From an uncultured Prevotellaceae bacterium (GTDB taxonomy: Bacteria > Bacteroidota > Bacteroidia > Bacteroidales > Muribaculaceae), in NCBI GenBank assembly GCA_946186575.1, contig CAMHNO010000002.1, forward strand, positions 150,664 through 185,680: a DNA stretch of 35,017 nucleotides. Reading direction: 5' to 3'. Shown piece after piece: positions 22,125-31,919 of the stretch; within the stretch, counting starts at the first letter, position 1, and every line of letters begins with the position of its first letter. Below the pieces are notes generated by a model that saw nothing but the letters and a program-made list of their open reading frames with translations, searched no databases and was not told the origin of the DNA. The position numbers and the translations under genes are program-made.

Positions 22125-24173
22125 ATGGAAGAGAAGAAAAAATATGCTCGCACGCTGGTGACCACAGCGCTGCCCTATGCCAATGGACCCGTTCACATCG
22201 GACATCTGGCTGGTGTATATGTACCTGCCGACATCTACGTGCGCTATCTGCGCCTCAAGGGTGAGGATGTGCTCATGATAGGCGGCAGCGACGAGCACGG
22301 CGTGCCCATTACCATCAAGGCACAAAAGGAAGGTGTTACACCACAAGATATCGTCGACCGCTATCACAACATTATAAAGGACTCGATGGCTGGGCTGGGA
22401 ATCTCGTTCGACATCTACGGACGCACTACCAGCCAGATGCACCGCCACACAGCCAGCGACTTCTTCAAGAAACTCTACGACAAGGGTGAGTTCATCGAGA
22501 AGACGAGCGAGCAGTTCTATGACGAGGAGGCCAACCAGTGGCTCGCCGACCGCTACATCACTGGCACTTGCCCACATTGCGGCAACGATGGCGCCTATGG
22601 CGACCAGTGCGAGGCGTGCGGCACATCGCTCAACGCCACCGATCTCATCAACCCCCGCAGTGCCATCACCGGCAACGTGCCTGTGCTTAAAGAAACCAAG
22701 CACTGGTACATGCCACTCGACAAGTGGGAGCCACGTCTGCGACAGTGGATTCTTGAGGGACACAAGGAGTGGAAGACCAATGTGTACGGCCAGTGCAAGT
22801 CGTGGCTCGACGGCGGTCTGCAACCCCGTGCAGTGACTCGCGACCTAAACTGGGGCATTCCCGTGCCCATCGACGGCGCCGAGGGCAAGGTGCTCTATGT
22901 GTGGTTTGACGCACCCATTGGCTACATCAGCAATACCAAGGAGCTACGCCCCGACGATTGGGAGAAGTACTGGAAAGACTCCGACACCCGAATCATACAC
23001 TTCATTGGCAAGGACAACATCGTGTTTCACTGCCTCATTTTCCCGGCTATGCTCATGGCTGAAGGAAGCTACCAACTTCCTGAGAACGTGCCCGCCAACG
23101 AGTTCTTGAACCTTGAGGGCGACAAAATCTCGACAAGTCGCAACTGGGCAGTGTGGCTGCATGAGTATCTCCAGGACTTCCCAGGCAAGCAAGACGTGCT
23201 ACGCTATGTGCTCACTGCCAATGCTCCCGAGACTAAAGACAACGACTTCACTTGGAAGGATTTCCAAGATCGCAACAACAACGAGCTGGTGGCAATCCTG
23301 GGCAACTTCGTGAACCGCGCCATCGTGCTCACCAACAAGTACTTCGATGGTGTGATTCCAGCAGCTCACGAGCTCAACGACTATGACCACGCTACCATCG
23401 AGGAGTTCAAAGGTGTGAAGGACGAGCTGGGCAAAGCTCTCGACACATTCCACTTCCGCGCAGCACTGGCCGAGGCCATGAAGCTGGCGCGCATTGGTAA
23501 CAAGTATTTGGCCGACACCGAACCCTGGAAGCTCGCTAAGACCGACATGGCTCGTGTCGAGACCATCATGAACGTTGCACTGCAGATTACAGCCAACCTC
23601 GCCATCGCCTTTGAGCCATTCCTGCCATTCAGCGCCGAGAAGCTGCGCAAGATGATCAACCTTGATAGTGCCGACTGGAACAAGCTGGGCAGCATCGACA
23701 TCCTCAAGGCTGGCGGCCGCGTGGAGAAAGCCGAACTGCTCTTCGAGAAAATCGACGACGAGACCATCAAGGCTCAAACCGACCGCCTCGAGCGCATCAA
23801 GCAGGAAAACATACTCAAAAATTTCACCCCAAAGGCCGTGGCACCCACTGTGACTTTCGACGACTTCCAGAAGCTCGACATACGCGTGGGCAAAGTGCTC
23901 GAGTGCGAGAAGGTGAAGAAAGCCGACAAACTGCTCAAGTTCACTATCGACGACGGCACCAGCAAGCCTCGCACCATAGTCTCGGGCATTGCCAAGTTCT
24001 ACAAGCCCGAGGACCTCGTGGGCAAGCAGGTGTGCTTCATTGCCAACTTCCCTACCCGCAAACTCAAGGGAGTGGACTCGCAAGGCATGATTCTGAGCGC
24101 CGAGGATGCCGATGGCCGCCTCGTGGTCATTGGCCCACAGGGCGAGGTGCGACCCGGCGTGCAAGTAGGCTAA
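22125..24173 (+). CDS. metG: Methionyl-tRNA synthetase
   Basis: From ATG 22125 ([21 protein letters not shown]) the protein is 682 residues. The class I signature HIGH is in [12 protein letters not shown] (about 20-31). The zinc-binding knuckle is [18 protein letters not shown] (about 149-166), and the KMSKS-loop equivalent is [13 protein letters not shown] (about 333-345), the form usual in Bacteroidota. The anticodon-binding helical domain runs to about 560. A C-terminal EMAP II-like tRNA-binding domain follows from about 580 ([36 protein letters not shown]). It charges both initiator and elongator tRNA-Met. Confidence 0.97.
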   Translation: MEEKKKYARTLVTTALPYANGPVHIGHLAGVYVPADIYVRYLRLKGEDVLMIGGSDEHGVPITIKAQKEGVTPQDIVDRYHNIIKDSMAGLGISFDIYGRTTSQMHRHTASDFFKKLYDKGEFIEKTSEQFYDEEANQWLADRYITGTCPHCGNDGAYGDQCEACGTSLNATDLINPRSAITGNVPVLKETKHWYMPLDKWEPRLRQWILEGHKEWKTNVYGQCKSWLDGGLQPRAVTRDLNWGIPVPIDGAEGKVLYVWFDAPIGYISNTKELRPDDWEKYWKDSDTRIIHFIGKDNIVFHCLIFPAMLMAEGSYQLPENVPANEFLNLEGDKISTSRNWAVWLHEYLQDFPGKQDVLRYVLTANAPETKDNDFTWKDFQDRNNNELVAILGNFVNRAIVLTNKYFDGVIPAAHELNDYDHATIEEFKGVKDELGKALDTFHFRAALAEAMKLARIGNKYLADTEPWKLAKTDMARVETIMNVALQITANLAIAFEPFLPFSAEKLRKMINLDSADWNKLGSIDILKAGGRVEKAELLFEKIDDETIKAQTDRLERIKQENILKNFTPKAVAPTVTFDDFQKLDIRVGKVLECEKVKKADKLLKFTIDDGTSKPRTIVSGIAKFYKPEDLVGKQVCFIANFPTRKLKGVDSQGMILSAEDADGRLVVIGPQGEVRPGVQVG

Positions 24174-24195
24174 ACCACAATATCGACAATTCATA

Positions 24196-24239
24196 AGAAA
24201 TTCTAGATTTTCTAGTCCTCTAGAATCTCTAGAATTTCT
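24196..24239. terminator. Long hairpin between metG and the helicase gene
   Basis: Two 20-base arms (AGAAATTCTAGATTTTCTAG and its near reverse complement, two mismatches) enclose TCCT. It contains repeated TCTAGA. No long T-run follows, so it may slow, not end, transcription into the next gene. Confidence 0.55.
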
Positions 24240-24257
24240 ATTTACAATACACAATAA

Positions 24258-26138
24258 ATGCAGGCAGTATCACCGATTCTTGAATTGCAACGGCAGCGGG
24301 CTCTGCTCGTGGCTGAGCGCGACGCCGAACGTGAGGAGTTTCAGCATCAAACCGAGACCATGGGCCTGGGGCGAAAGGTCAAGAGGGGCGACTGCTGGTG
24401 GCCCTTGCAAGTGGGCCGCAGCTACTACAACTCGCTCAATCAGTTGGTGGTGGAGGTCACTCGCACTGCCGACACCGACATTGAGCACAACTTCGAGTAT
24501 GGCCGCCAAGTGACATTTTTCAGGGTTGATGCCAGCGACAATGTCATCTATTTCAAGCACTCATGCACCGTGAGTTATGTCCAAGACAACCGCATGGTGG
24601 TTGTGGTGCCCGAAGCCAATGCCGTAGCCGACCTGCAAGGCTATGAGCGAGTGGGGGTGCAGCTCGCTATGGACGAGTACACTTACCAACTCATGCTTCG
24701 CGCACTCGACCGCGTGACACATGCCAAGGGCAACCGCTTGGCACAGCTGCGCGACATGTTCTACAACCACTGCCGCACCCAGAAGTTCTCGTTTGCGCCA
24801 CTCAGCTTCCCATGGCTCAACTCCACACAGGAGCACGCAGTCAACGAGGTGCTGCTTGCCAAGGACGTGGCCGTTGTGCACGGACCTCCAGGCACAGGCA
24901 AGACCACCACGATGGTCGAGGCCATCTACGAAACACTCCGACGCGAGAACCAAGTGCTGGTGTGCGCGCAGAGCAATATGGCGGTCGACTGGATTAGCGA
25001 GCGACTCATGGATCGCGGCGTAGAGGTGCTGCGAGTGGGCAACCCCACCAAGGTGAACGACAAGATGTTGAGTTTCACCTACGAGCGACGCTTCGAGGCC
25101 CACCCCGACTATCCGCAGCTGTGGGCCATACGCAAGGCCATACGCGAGCTGCGCAGCGCTAAGCGACGTGGCAGCGACAGCTATCACCAGAAGCTCGACA
25201 GGCTAAAAAGCCGCGAAACTGAGCTGGAGCTGCGCATCAACAATGAAATTTTCAACAGTGCGCGAGTCATTTCTTGCACCCTCGCAGGCAGTGCACACCG
25301 GGTGCTGCAGGGCATGAAGTTTGCCACACTCTTCATCGACGAAGCGGCGCAGGCACTTGAAGCAGCATGCTGGATAGCCATCACCAAAGCTAATCGCGTG
25401 ATATTTGCTGGCGACCACTGCCAGCTGCCACCCACCGTCAAGAGCCTTGAGGCAATTAAGGGTGGACTTGCGCGCACGCTCATGGAACGCATTGTGCAGA
25501 GCAACCCCCAGGTTGTGACGTTGCTCAAGGTGCAATACCGCATGAACGACGACATCATGCGCTTCTCGAGCGACTGGTTCTATCACGGCCAGGTGCAGAG
25601 CGCCCCCGAGGTGAAATACCGCAGCATCCTCGACCTTGACACACCCATCACGTGGGTCGACACCGCAACTCTCGACCTCGACGCTCACGAAGAGATGGTG
25701 GGGGAGACCTATGGACGCATCAACCGCGCCGAGGCGCAGCTAACCATCACCACACTGCAGCACTACTTCGAGCGGCTGGGACGCCAGCGAGTGATTGACG
25801 AGCGACTCGACGTGGGCATTATATCGCCCTACAGGGCACAGGTGCAACTGCTGCGACGACTATTGCGCAAGAGTGCCTATTTCAAGCCCCTGCGCCACCT
25901 CATCACCGTCAACACCGTCGATGGCTTCCAGGGGCAGGAACGCGACATCATCGTCATCAGCATGGTGCGCCATAACGAGAATGGCGACATAGGCTTCCTG
26001 CGCGACCTGAGGCGCATGAACGTGGCCATCACCCGCGCTCGCATGAAGCTCTTCATCCTCGGCAACAGCACCACCCTGAGCCGCCACCCCTTCTACCACA
26101 AGCTCTACCACTACATCGAACAACTAAAAAAAGATTAA
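24258..26138 (+). CDS. SF1B helicase, UPF1/IGHMBP2-like
   Basis: The 626-residue protein has a full superfamily 1 helicase motif set. Motif I is HGPPGTGKTTT (about 210-220), Ia is VLVCAQSNMAVD, II is LFIDEAAQA, III is VIFAGDHCQLPPTV and IV is VGIISPYRAQVQLL. Motif V is VNTVDGFQGQERDIIVISMV and VI is RRMNVAITRARMKLFI. The N-terminal 190 residues hold the beta-barrel seen in UPF1/IGHMBP2/Dna2-type helicases. These act 5'-to-3' on RNA or DNA; the bacterial members are poorly characterised. The gene is followed after eight bases by the transporter gene. Confidence 0.92.
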   Translation: MQAVSPILELQRQRALLVAERDAEREEFQHQTETMGLGRKVKRGDCWWPLQVGRSYYNSLNQLVVEVTRTADTDIEHNFEYGRQVTFFRVDASDNVIYFKHSCTVSYVQDNRMVVVVPEANAVADLQGYERVGVQLAMDEYTYQLMLRALDRVTHAKGNRLAQLRDMFYNHCRTQKFSFAPLSFPWLNSTQEHAVNEVLLAKDVAVVHGPPGTGKTTTMVEAIYETLRRENQVLVCAQSNMAVDWISERLMDRGVEVLRVGNPTKVNDKMLSFTYERRFEAHPDYPQLWAIRKAIRELRSAKRRGSDSYHQKLDRLKSRETELELRINNEIFNSARVISCTLAGSAHRVLQGMKFATLFIDEAAQALEAACWIAITKANRVIFAGDHCQLPPTVKSLEAIKGGLARTLMERIVQSNPQVVTLLKVQYRMNDDIMRFSSDWFYHGQVQSAPEVKYRSILDLDTPITWVDTATLDLDAHEEMVGETYGRINRAEAQLTITTLQHYFERLGRQRVIDERLDVGIISPYRAQVQLLRRLLRKSAYFKPLRHLITVNTVDGFQGQERDIIVISMVRHNENGDIGFLRDLRRMNVAITRARMKLFILGNSTTLSRHPFYHKLYHYIEQLKKD

Positions 26139-26146
26139 CCATTAAG

Positions 26147-27124
26147 ATGAACAAGCTTTTTAATTTTCTGAAAGAATGGACGTTGCCCGTGTCGATGTCG
26201 ACGGGCATACTGGTCTATTTCATCTTTTACTTCACTCCGGCACTCGACCAGGCATCGCGTGTGTTTAACAGCTTCTTCGACTTTATCCTGCCGTGGATTC
26301 TGTTTGTGATACTGTTTGTCACCTTCTGCCGCGCCGACTTTCACCGCATGCGCCCTTGCTGGTGGCACTTCGTGATTCTTGCCCTGCAGCTGGTGCTGGT
26401 GATAGTGAGCACAATAATTATTTCACACTACCATGCCACAGGCAACGACCTTATCTTGATGGAATGTATAATTTGCTGTGTGATATGCCCGTGTGCCACG
26501 GCTGCACCGGTAGTGACCGCCAAGCTCGACGGCGACCTCGAGAAGATGACCACCTTCATGCTGCTGAGCAACTTCGTGGCAGCGGTGGCCATTCCTGTGG
26601 TGTTCCCACTTGTTGACCAAAGCATCGACATGCCATTCTGGGATGCCTTCCTGGCACTGCTGGGCCGTGTGTGCTCGGTGCTCGTGGCTCCCATGGCGCT
26701 GGCCTATGTAGTGAAGCACTTCGCTCACCGCCTTCACCGCCTCATCATCAGCAACAAGGACCTGTCGTTCTACCTGTGGGGCGTGCTGCTGCTGGTGATC
26801 TCGGGTGCCACTATGCGCAACATCATGAACAGTGGCACAACCATGTGGTTCATTGTGGTGGTTGCCCTCACGAGTCTTGCCATCACATTTGTGCAGTTTG
26901 CCATAGGGCGCTACGTGGGCCGGTTTTTCCATGCTACCACCGAGATGGGCCAGGCCATGGGGCAGAAAAACACCGCCTTCGCCATCTGGGTGTCGAGCGC
27001 ATGGCTCAATCCATTAGCCGCCGTGGGACCAGGTTTCTACATCCTGTGGCAGAATGCCTTCAATAGCCTTGAGATTTGGCATCACGAGCGACACAAGCAC
27101 CATCACCATTCACCACACAAATAA
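26147..27124 (+). CDS. BASS-like (bile acid:sodium symporter superfamily) transporter
   Basis: The 325-residue inner-membrane protein has nine or ten hydrophobic helices. The pattern CVICPCATAAPVVTAKLDGD (about 110-129) followed later by GQAMGQKNTAFAIWVSSAWL (about 266-285) resembles the two crossover regions of BASS-type transporters. The C-terminus is an exposed His-rich tail (HHERHKHHHHSPHK) that could bind a metal. The substrate is unknown. It is eight bases after the helicase gene, so it is likely cotranscribed. Confidence 0.7.
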   Translation: MNKLFNFLKEWTLPVSMSTGILVYFIFYFTPALDQASRVFNSFFDFILPWILFVILFVTFCRADFHRMRPCWWHFVILALQLVLVIVSTIIISHYHATGNDLILMECIICCVICPCATAAPVVTAKLDGDLEKMTTFMLLSNFVAAVAIPVVFPLVDQSIDMPFWDAFLALLGRVCSVLVAPMALAYVVKHFAHRLHRLIISNKDLSFYLWGVLLLVISGATMRNIMNSGTTMWFIVVVALTSLAITFVQFAIGRYVGRFFHATTEMGQAMGQKNTAFAIWVSSAWLNPLAAVGPGFYILWQNAFNSLEIWHHERHKHHHHSPHK

Positions 27125-27139
27125 CATTCAGAAACAGCC

Positions 27140-27364
27140 ATGAAAGTTACTTTCCAGTACAGCGCCGGCAGCGAGCACGGCAGCGACGATTACCGCTATA
27201 ACAATGAAGTTGAGGCCCAAGAGAAATTCTTGAGCCTCAAAGAGATAATCCGTGTTCAATTTCAAGGATGCAGTGATGTCGAGGTAATCGACGAGCCCGA
27301 CTTCTATGGCATCATGGACAAGCCCACTGGCGACTGGGCGCGGGTAATGCTCAACAGCCGATGA
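27140..27364 (+). CDS. Small acidic hypothetical protein
   Basis: The 74-residue protein (MKVTFQYSAGSEHGSDDYRY) starts 15 bases after the transporter stop on the same strand, which suggests it is the last gene of that operon. It has no signal peptide, membrane segment or recognised motif. Its composition is acidic, with a predicted beta-alpha-beta pattern (VTFQYSA, EAQEKFLSLKEIIRVQF, VEVIDEPDF). It ends 17 bases before the stop of the convergent SH3 gene. Confidence 0.65.
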   Translation: MKVTFQYSAGSEHGSDDYRYNNEVEAQEKFLSLKEIIRVQFQGCSDVEVIDEPDFYGIMDKPTGDWARVMLNSR

Positions 27365-27381
27365 AGTGGGCAACGCGCATG

Positions 27382-27816
27382 CTACATCGTGCACATGCCG
27401 TCCCAGTTGAGCAAATCTTCGCGCACGTAGCCCACTACACCATTAACTTCAACCTTATACCATCCTTTGGTTTTCCCAAGGCAATCATAGCACTCGGGCA
27501 AGTCGCCATCAGGATCGGGTATTTGTGCCACAACCGGCGAGTCGATGGTCGGGCTCTGACGCACATTCAGGCTGCCCTTGTGCTCCTGGTTGTAGTAAAC
27601 AATTCCCTGACCCTTAGATGCCCTGTAGACCACCACTCGATTACCGCGCTTGGGCACAGTAACATCATCTTGAATGGCAACCGTATAGGTGCGTTTATTG
27701 GTCTTGACATAGCGTCCAAGCACGTTGCCGTGCTTGTCAACTACCATCTTCATGCTCTGGGCATTCATCACTCCAAAACCCATGAGCAACAATGCCAATA
27801 AGAGAAATTTCTTCAT
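27382..27816 (-). CDS. Secreted SH3-domain protein
   Basis: The 144-residue protein has a signal peptide (MKKFLLLALLLMGFGVMNAQ). A bacterial SH3 (SH3b) domain follows at about 75-140: SLNVRQSPTIDSPVVAQIPD, then GWYKVEVNGVVGYVREDLL. SH3b domains commonly bind peptidoglycan or other cell-wall ligands, but no enzyme domain is attached here. Residues 21-75 form a separate strand-rich region. It probably acts in the periplasm or is exported. It is 48 bases downstream of the polA stop, with its own start. Confidence 0.82.
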   Translation of the reverse strand: MKKFLLLALLLMGFGVMNAQSMKMVVDKHGNVLGRYVKTNKRTYTVAIQDDVTVPKRGNRVVVYRASKGQGIVYYNQEHKGSLNVRQSPTIDSPVVAQIPDPDGDLPECYDCLGKTKGWYKVEVNGVVGYVREDLLNWDGMCTM

Positions 27817-27864
27817 CGCTTTATGACTTTATGAACCAATTTATTTCTGACATCTATATCTGCA

Positions 27865-30702
27865 TCAATGTGCATCGAGCCAGTTGCTTGCGGCGCCGTG
27901 GCTGGCAGTGAGGCGCACGCGGCCATGATAAGCGTTTTCCATCTCGGCGATAACAATTTCGGTTACATGGTCGAGCTCGGATGGAACGACGTCGAAGTTC
28001 AACTCATCATGCACCTGCAGTATCATCTTAGACTTGATGCCCTCCTCCTGAAAACGGCGGTAGATGGCTATCATGGCAATCTTGATGACATCGGCGGCAG
28101 TACCCTGAATGGGGGCATTGACGGCATTGCGCTCACTGAAACTGCGCACCACTGCGTTGCGCGAGTTGATGTCGGGGAGCATGCGTCGGCGACCGTAGAG
28201 AGTGGTCACATAGCCCTGCTCTCGTGCCTGCGCCACGCTGCGCTCAATATAGTCCTTGACTCCAGGGAAAGTTTCGAAATAGCCATCTATGAGCATCTTG
28301 GCCTCGCTGCGCGGGATATTGAGCCGCTGGCTCAGTCCAAATGCCGAGATGCCGTAGAGGATGCCAAAGTTTGCTGTCTTGGCCTTGCGCCGCTGGTCGC
28401 TGGTGACCTTGTCGAGCGGCTCGTGGTAGATTTTCGACGCCGTGATGGCGTGTATGTCCTCGTCGTGTGCAAAAGCATTGAGCATAGTGGTGTCGTTGCT
28501 CATGTCAGCTACCAAGCGTAGCTCAATCTGCGAATAGTCGGCACTGAAGAACACATTGCCCTCGGCAGGAATGAAGGCTCGGCGAATTTCCTTGCCGTCG
28601 TCGCTGCGCACGGGGATGTTCTGCAAGTTAGGATTAGTCGACGATAGACGGCCAGTGGCAGTCACAGTCTGGTTATAGGTGGTGTGGAGACGACCAGTGC
28701 GTGGGTTGACCAGCGCCGGCAGAGCGTTGACATAGGTCGATAGCAATTTGCGCATGCCACGCAATTCCAGTATCTTGTCGACCAACGGATGGCGGTCGCG
28801 CACCTTCAGGAGCACCTCCTCGGTGGTGGAATATTGGCCGGTCTTGGTTTTCTTGGCCTTAGCGTCGATTTTCAAGTGGCCAAAAAGCACCTCGCCCACC
28901 TGTGCCGGCGATGCCGTGTTAAACTCCATGCCAGCAAGCTCGTGGCACTCATGGTCGAGAGCGGCGACCTGTTCCGAGAGCTTCACCGAATAGTCGGCAA
29001 GGGCTTTCTCGTCGATGCGTGCACCAGCCACCTCCATGCTTGCCAGCACTCGCACCAGCGGCAACTCTATGCTGGTGAGCAGGCGAGTCATGCCGTTGTC
29101 GTCGAGGCGACGGTCAAGCTCGGGCTTTAGCGCAAGAGCCAGGTCGGCCATTTCACAAGCCCAGTCGCTCAGCTTCTCGGGTTTCACCTGCGAGAAATGC
29201 TTTTGCTTCTTACCCTTAGCGCCAATGAGCGATTCAGGCTTTATGGCCTTGTAGCCCATCAGTTCCTCGGCAATAACAGCAGTGGTGTGGCTGCGTTCGG
29301 GCTGGAGCAAGTAGTGCGCCACACCGGTGTCGTAGTAGTCGCCAGCATAGTCAATGTCCACATTGCTCAGCATCACTATGTCGCGCTTGATGTCGTTGCT
29401 CACTAACTGCACCCGTCCGTCAAAGAGCGGCGCCACAGCACTGAGCATCCACCCCATGTCGTCGAGAGGCATGAAGGCGGCACTATATCGCTCATTGCTC
29501 ACAGCCATTCCCACCAGCCGCGCACGCATTGCCTCGTCGCCGTCGGCCACTAAGCACAGTCCCACTGGTTTGCCCTCGTCAAGAAGCTTTTCTACCAGCT
29601 GGCCAGCCTGGGCATCGTCGGCAATGATGCGGTAGTCGTGGTCGTGCGAGTTGATGGTGTCAAGCTCCACCGCCTCTGACCTGAGCTTGGCAATGTCGTT
29701 GGAGTCGAGCGCATCAAAGAGCGATGGCTGCGCAGGATTCTTCTTGGGATGGTTCACAATTTCGAGCTCGGCCCGCGAAACACCCTTTAGTGCCTCGGCG
29801 GCGGATGGAGCGTTTTTCACGCCCACGTTGGCCTCGCCGTGCTCGATGATGCGCACAGCCAGCGTGCGGAACTCCAGCTCCTTAAACACCTGATTAAGGG
29901 CCTTCATGTTGGCAGGCTTGCGCTCAAGCAGCTGCTCGTCCCAACTGATGGGTACGTCGGTCTTGATAGTGGCAAGAAACTTCGAGAACTTGATTTGCTC
30001 CACGTTGTCGCTCACCTTGCGCTGCAAGGCTCCTTTCACTTGGTCCACATTATCGAGCAAGTTCTCGACCGAGCCAAACTGCTGCACAAGTTTCTTGGCA
30101 GTGACCTCGCCCACGCCAGGACAGCCAGGGATGTTGTCGACGGCATCGCCCATCAGGGCAAGATAGTCGATGACCTGCAAGGGGCTTTCGAAACCATATT
30201 TGGCCTTAATCTCCTCGACACCCTGAATCTCCACTTCGCGACCTTTGCGTCCTGGATGATAAATCTTAACGCCCTCGGTCACAAGTTGCCCAAAGTCCTT
30301 GTCGGGTGTCATCATGTAGGTCTCAATGCCATGCTCATGAGCCATGCGGGCGAGTGTCCCTATCACATCGTCGGCCTCAAACCCTGGCACCTCGATGACA
30401 GGAATGTTATAAGCCTCGACAATGCGCTTGATGTAGGGCACTGCGAGCTTGATGTCCTCGGGCGTCTCGTCGCGGTTGGCCTTATACTCCTTGTAGGCCT
30501 CGTGACGGAATGTGCCTCCCGGTGGGTCGAAACACACGGCAATGTGGGTAGGCTGCTCTTTCTTGAGCACATCTTGCAACGTATTAACAAAGCCAAAGAT
30601 GGCCGACGTGTTAAGGCCTCCCGAGGTAAACCTGGGGTTGCGCATGAGCGCATAATAGGCCCTGAAGATTAGCGCATAAGCGTCAAGAAGAAAAAGCTTC
30701 AT
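27865..30702 (-). CDS. polA: DNA polymerase I
   Basis: The 945-residue protein has an N-terminal 5'-nuclease (about 1-300; FLLDAYALIFRAYYALM, GFEADDVIGTLA, GDAVDNIPGCPGVGEVTA). A 3'-5' exonuclease-like fold follows at about 330-540, and the family A polymerase at about 560-945 has motif A FSADYSQIELRLVADM, motif B RRKAKTANFGILYGISAFGL and motif C ILQVHDELNFDV. Where an active proofreading domain carries the DTE acids of Exo I, this protein reads VGLCLVADGDEA (380-391), so proofreading is probably lost. The gene works in Okazaki-fragment processing and repair synthesis. A hairpin and deoC lie upstream. Confidence 0.96.
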   Translation of the reverse strand: MKLFLLDAYALIFRAYYALMRNPRFTSGGLNTSAIFGFVNTLQDVLKKEQPTHIAVCFDPPGGTFRHEAYKEYKANRDETPEDIKLAVPYIKRIVEAYNIPVIEVPGFEADDVIGTLARMAHEHGIETYMMTPDKDFGQLVTEGVKIYHPGRKGREVEIQGVEEIKAKYGFESPLQVIDYLALMGDAVDNIPGCPGVGEVTAKKLVQQFGSVENLLDNVDQVKGALQRKVSDNVEQIKFSKFLATIKTDVPISWDEQLLERKPANMKALNQVFKELEFRTLAVRIIEHGEANVGVKNAPSAAEALKGVSRAELEIVNHPKKNPAQPSLFDALDSNDIAKLRSEAVELDTINSHDHDYRIIADDAQAGQLVEKLLDEGKPVGLCLVADGDEAMRARLVGMAVSNERYSAAFMPLDDMGWMLSAVAPLFDGRVQLVSNDIKRDIVMLSNVDIDYAGDYYDTGVAHYLLQPERSHTTAVIAEELMGYKAIKPESLIGAKGKKQKHFSQVKPEKLSDWACEMADLALALKPELDRRLDDNGMTRLLTSIELPLVRVLASMEVAGARIDEKALADYSVKLSEQVAALDHECHELAGMEFNTASPAQVGEVLFGHLKIDAKAKKTKTGQYSTTEEVLLKVRDRHPLVDKILELRGMRKLLSTYVNALPALVNPRTGRLHTTYNQTVTATGRLSSTNPNLQNIPVRSDDGKEIRRAFIPAEGNVFFSADYSQIELRLVADMSNDTTMLNAFAHDEDIHAITASKIYHEPLDKVTSDQRRKAKTANFGILYGISAFGLSQRLNIPRSEAKMLIDGYFETFPGVKDYIERSVAQAREQGYVTTLYGRRRMLPDINSRNAVVRSFSERNAVNAPIQGTAADVIKIAMIAIYRRFQEEGIKSKMILQVHDELNFDVVPSELDHVTEIVIAEMENAYHGRVRLTASHGAASNWLDAH

Positions 30703-30748
30703 AGTGTGGTGGTGGGTAAGAGTTAATTGTTAGTAGTTAATAGTTTAC

Positions 30749-30786
30749 AGTTCAGAGCAGCTAAAAAAAACTATGAACTCTGAACT
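30749..30786 (-). terminator. Hairpin between deoC and polA
   Basis: AGTTCAGAG pairs with CTCTGAACT across about 20 bases containing an A8 run. It lies after deoC on the minus strand in an AT-rich TAGTTTATAGTT-type spacer. Confidence 0.4.
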
Positions 30787-30809
30787 ATAAACCATAAACT
30801 GATGAGCTA

Positions 30810-31709
30810 TCAAAACACCTTCTTGTCCTCGCCAGTGAACGACTGGAACAGGGCGTTGGCAAGGCTTGAGGCGCCAATGCGGAAGTAGCGGTTGTCGAGC
30901 CATTTCTCGCCCAGCACTTCCTTGACGATGGTGTAATACTTCACCGCATCCTCGGTGGTGCGGATGCCACCAGCGGCCTTGAAGCCAATCATCACGCCGT
31001 GCTTCTCGTAGTACTCCTTGATGCACTGGCACATAACCCAAGCGGCCTCGAGCGAAGCGCCAGAATAGATCTTGCCGGTCGAGGTCTTGATGAAGTCGGC
31101 ACCCGAGTACATTGCTAAGATCGACGCTTTCTTTATATTGGCGGCAGTCTCAAGACATCCAGTCTCAAGAATCACCTTGAGCATGCGGCCATGGCAAGCA
31201 TGCTTAATCTCGCTAATCTCGTCGCACAGCTCCTCGTAGGCCTCGTCCAGGAAGTAGCCCATGTTTATCACGATGTCCACCTCGTCGGCGCCATCAGCCA
31301 CAGCAAGGGCGGTCTCGGCAATCTTAGTCTCTAAGTGAGCCTGTGAGGCGGGGAAGCTGGCGCTGCACACCACCACGTCCACGTCGCTCACCTCAAGGTT
31401 GGCTCGCACCACCTGCGCAAAGTTGCTGTACACGCAAATGCCTGCCACGTTCTTGTAGTCGGGGTAGTTGCGCCAGTAGTCGTTCACCTTTTGGGTGAAA
31501 GCTGCCACGCTGCGTTCGCTGTCGGTAGTGCTCAATGTGGTGAGGTCCACGGTGTTGAGCAGGAACTGCTGCACCTCAGGAGTGTTGTTTTCGGCGGCGT
31601 GCTCCTCAATTATCTTCGCCACTTCGGCTTTCACCTTAGCGTCGTCTTCAATCACGTTACTGCCATTGATTGCAGCTAAATACTTGTTTTGATTAACTTG
31701 TTCGACCAT
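30810..31709 (-). CDS. deoC: Deoxyribose-phosphate aldolase
   Basis: The 299-residue class I aldolase splits 2-deoxyribose-5-phosphate to acetaldehyde and glyceraldehyde-3-phosphate in deoxynucleoside breakdown. Family blocks are NTVDLTTLSTTDS, AGICVYSNFAQVV, VVVCSASFPASQAHLETKI, GADEVDIVINMGYF, LKVILETGCL and the Schiff-base lysine in GADFIKTSTGK. The C-terminal part has GFKAAGGIRTTEDA and FRIGASSLANAL. At about 300 residues it is the longer form. The start MVEQVNQNKY is used. It is on the same strand as the MazG-like gene upstream but separated from it by 210 bases with small hairpins. Confidence 0.95.
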   Translation of the reverse strand: MVEQVNQNKYLAAINGSNVIEDDAKVKAEVAKIIEEHAAENNTPEVQQFLLNTVDLTTLSTTDSERSVAAFTQKVNDYWRNYPDYKNVAGICVYSNFAQVVRANLEVSDVDVVVCSASFPASQAHLETKIAETALAVADGADEVDIVINMGYFLDEAYEELCDEISEIKHACHGRMLKVILETGCLETAANIKKASILAMYSGADFIKTSTGKIYSGASLEAAWVMCQCIKEYYEKHGVMIGFKAAGGIRTTEDAVKYYTIVKEVLGEKWLDNRYFRIGASSLANALFQSFTGEDKKVF

Positions 31710-31842
31710 AGTTTATTATAGTTTTATAGTTCATAGTTTGTCAGCATTTCGTCTTTTGCCACTCCTGGCAGAGTGGAAATCAAAGAGACAGAGGCTCTAA
31801 AATTTTTTATTTTAAAATTCTCCGCAAATATAATTCTTTTAT

Positions 31843-31912
31843 AAATTTTAGCGCGAAGCGCTTAAACAATTTTAGTGCGAAGCACTTTAATTTCGCCCAA
31901 AGGGCGCAAAAT
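31843..31912. repeat. Cluster of three mini-hairpins, two with covarying stems and GAA loops
   Basis: AGCGC-GAA-GCGCT (31850-31862) and AGTGC-GAA-GCACT (31874-31886) are 24 bases apart, each led by AATTTT. The stems differ by a paired change (C-G to T-A), so the fold is kept. CGCCC-AAA-GGGCG follows at about 31894-31906. Related hairpins recur at 34965-35010. Confidence 0.7.
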
Positions 31913-31919
31913 GCTATAT

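Noticed and set aside
22071-22823. 250-codon minus-strand frame opposite metG
   Set aside because: Antisense shadow; metG is unambiguous.
23199-24254. 351-codon minus-strand frame opposite metG
   Set aside because: Long, but it has no recognisable domain and lies opposite a complete conserved gene.
29839-30672. 277-codon plus-strand frame opposite polA
   Set aside because: Antisense shadow of the polA 5'-nuclease region.
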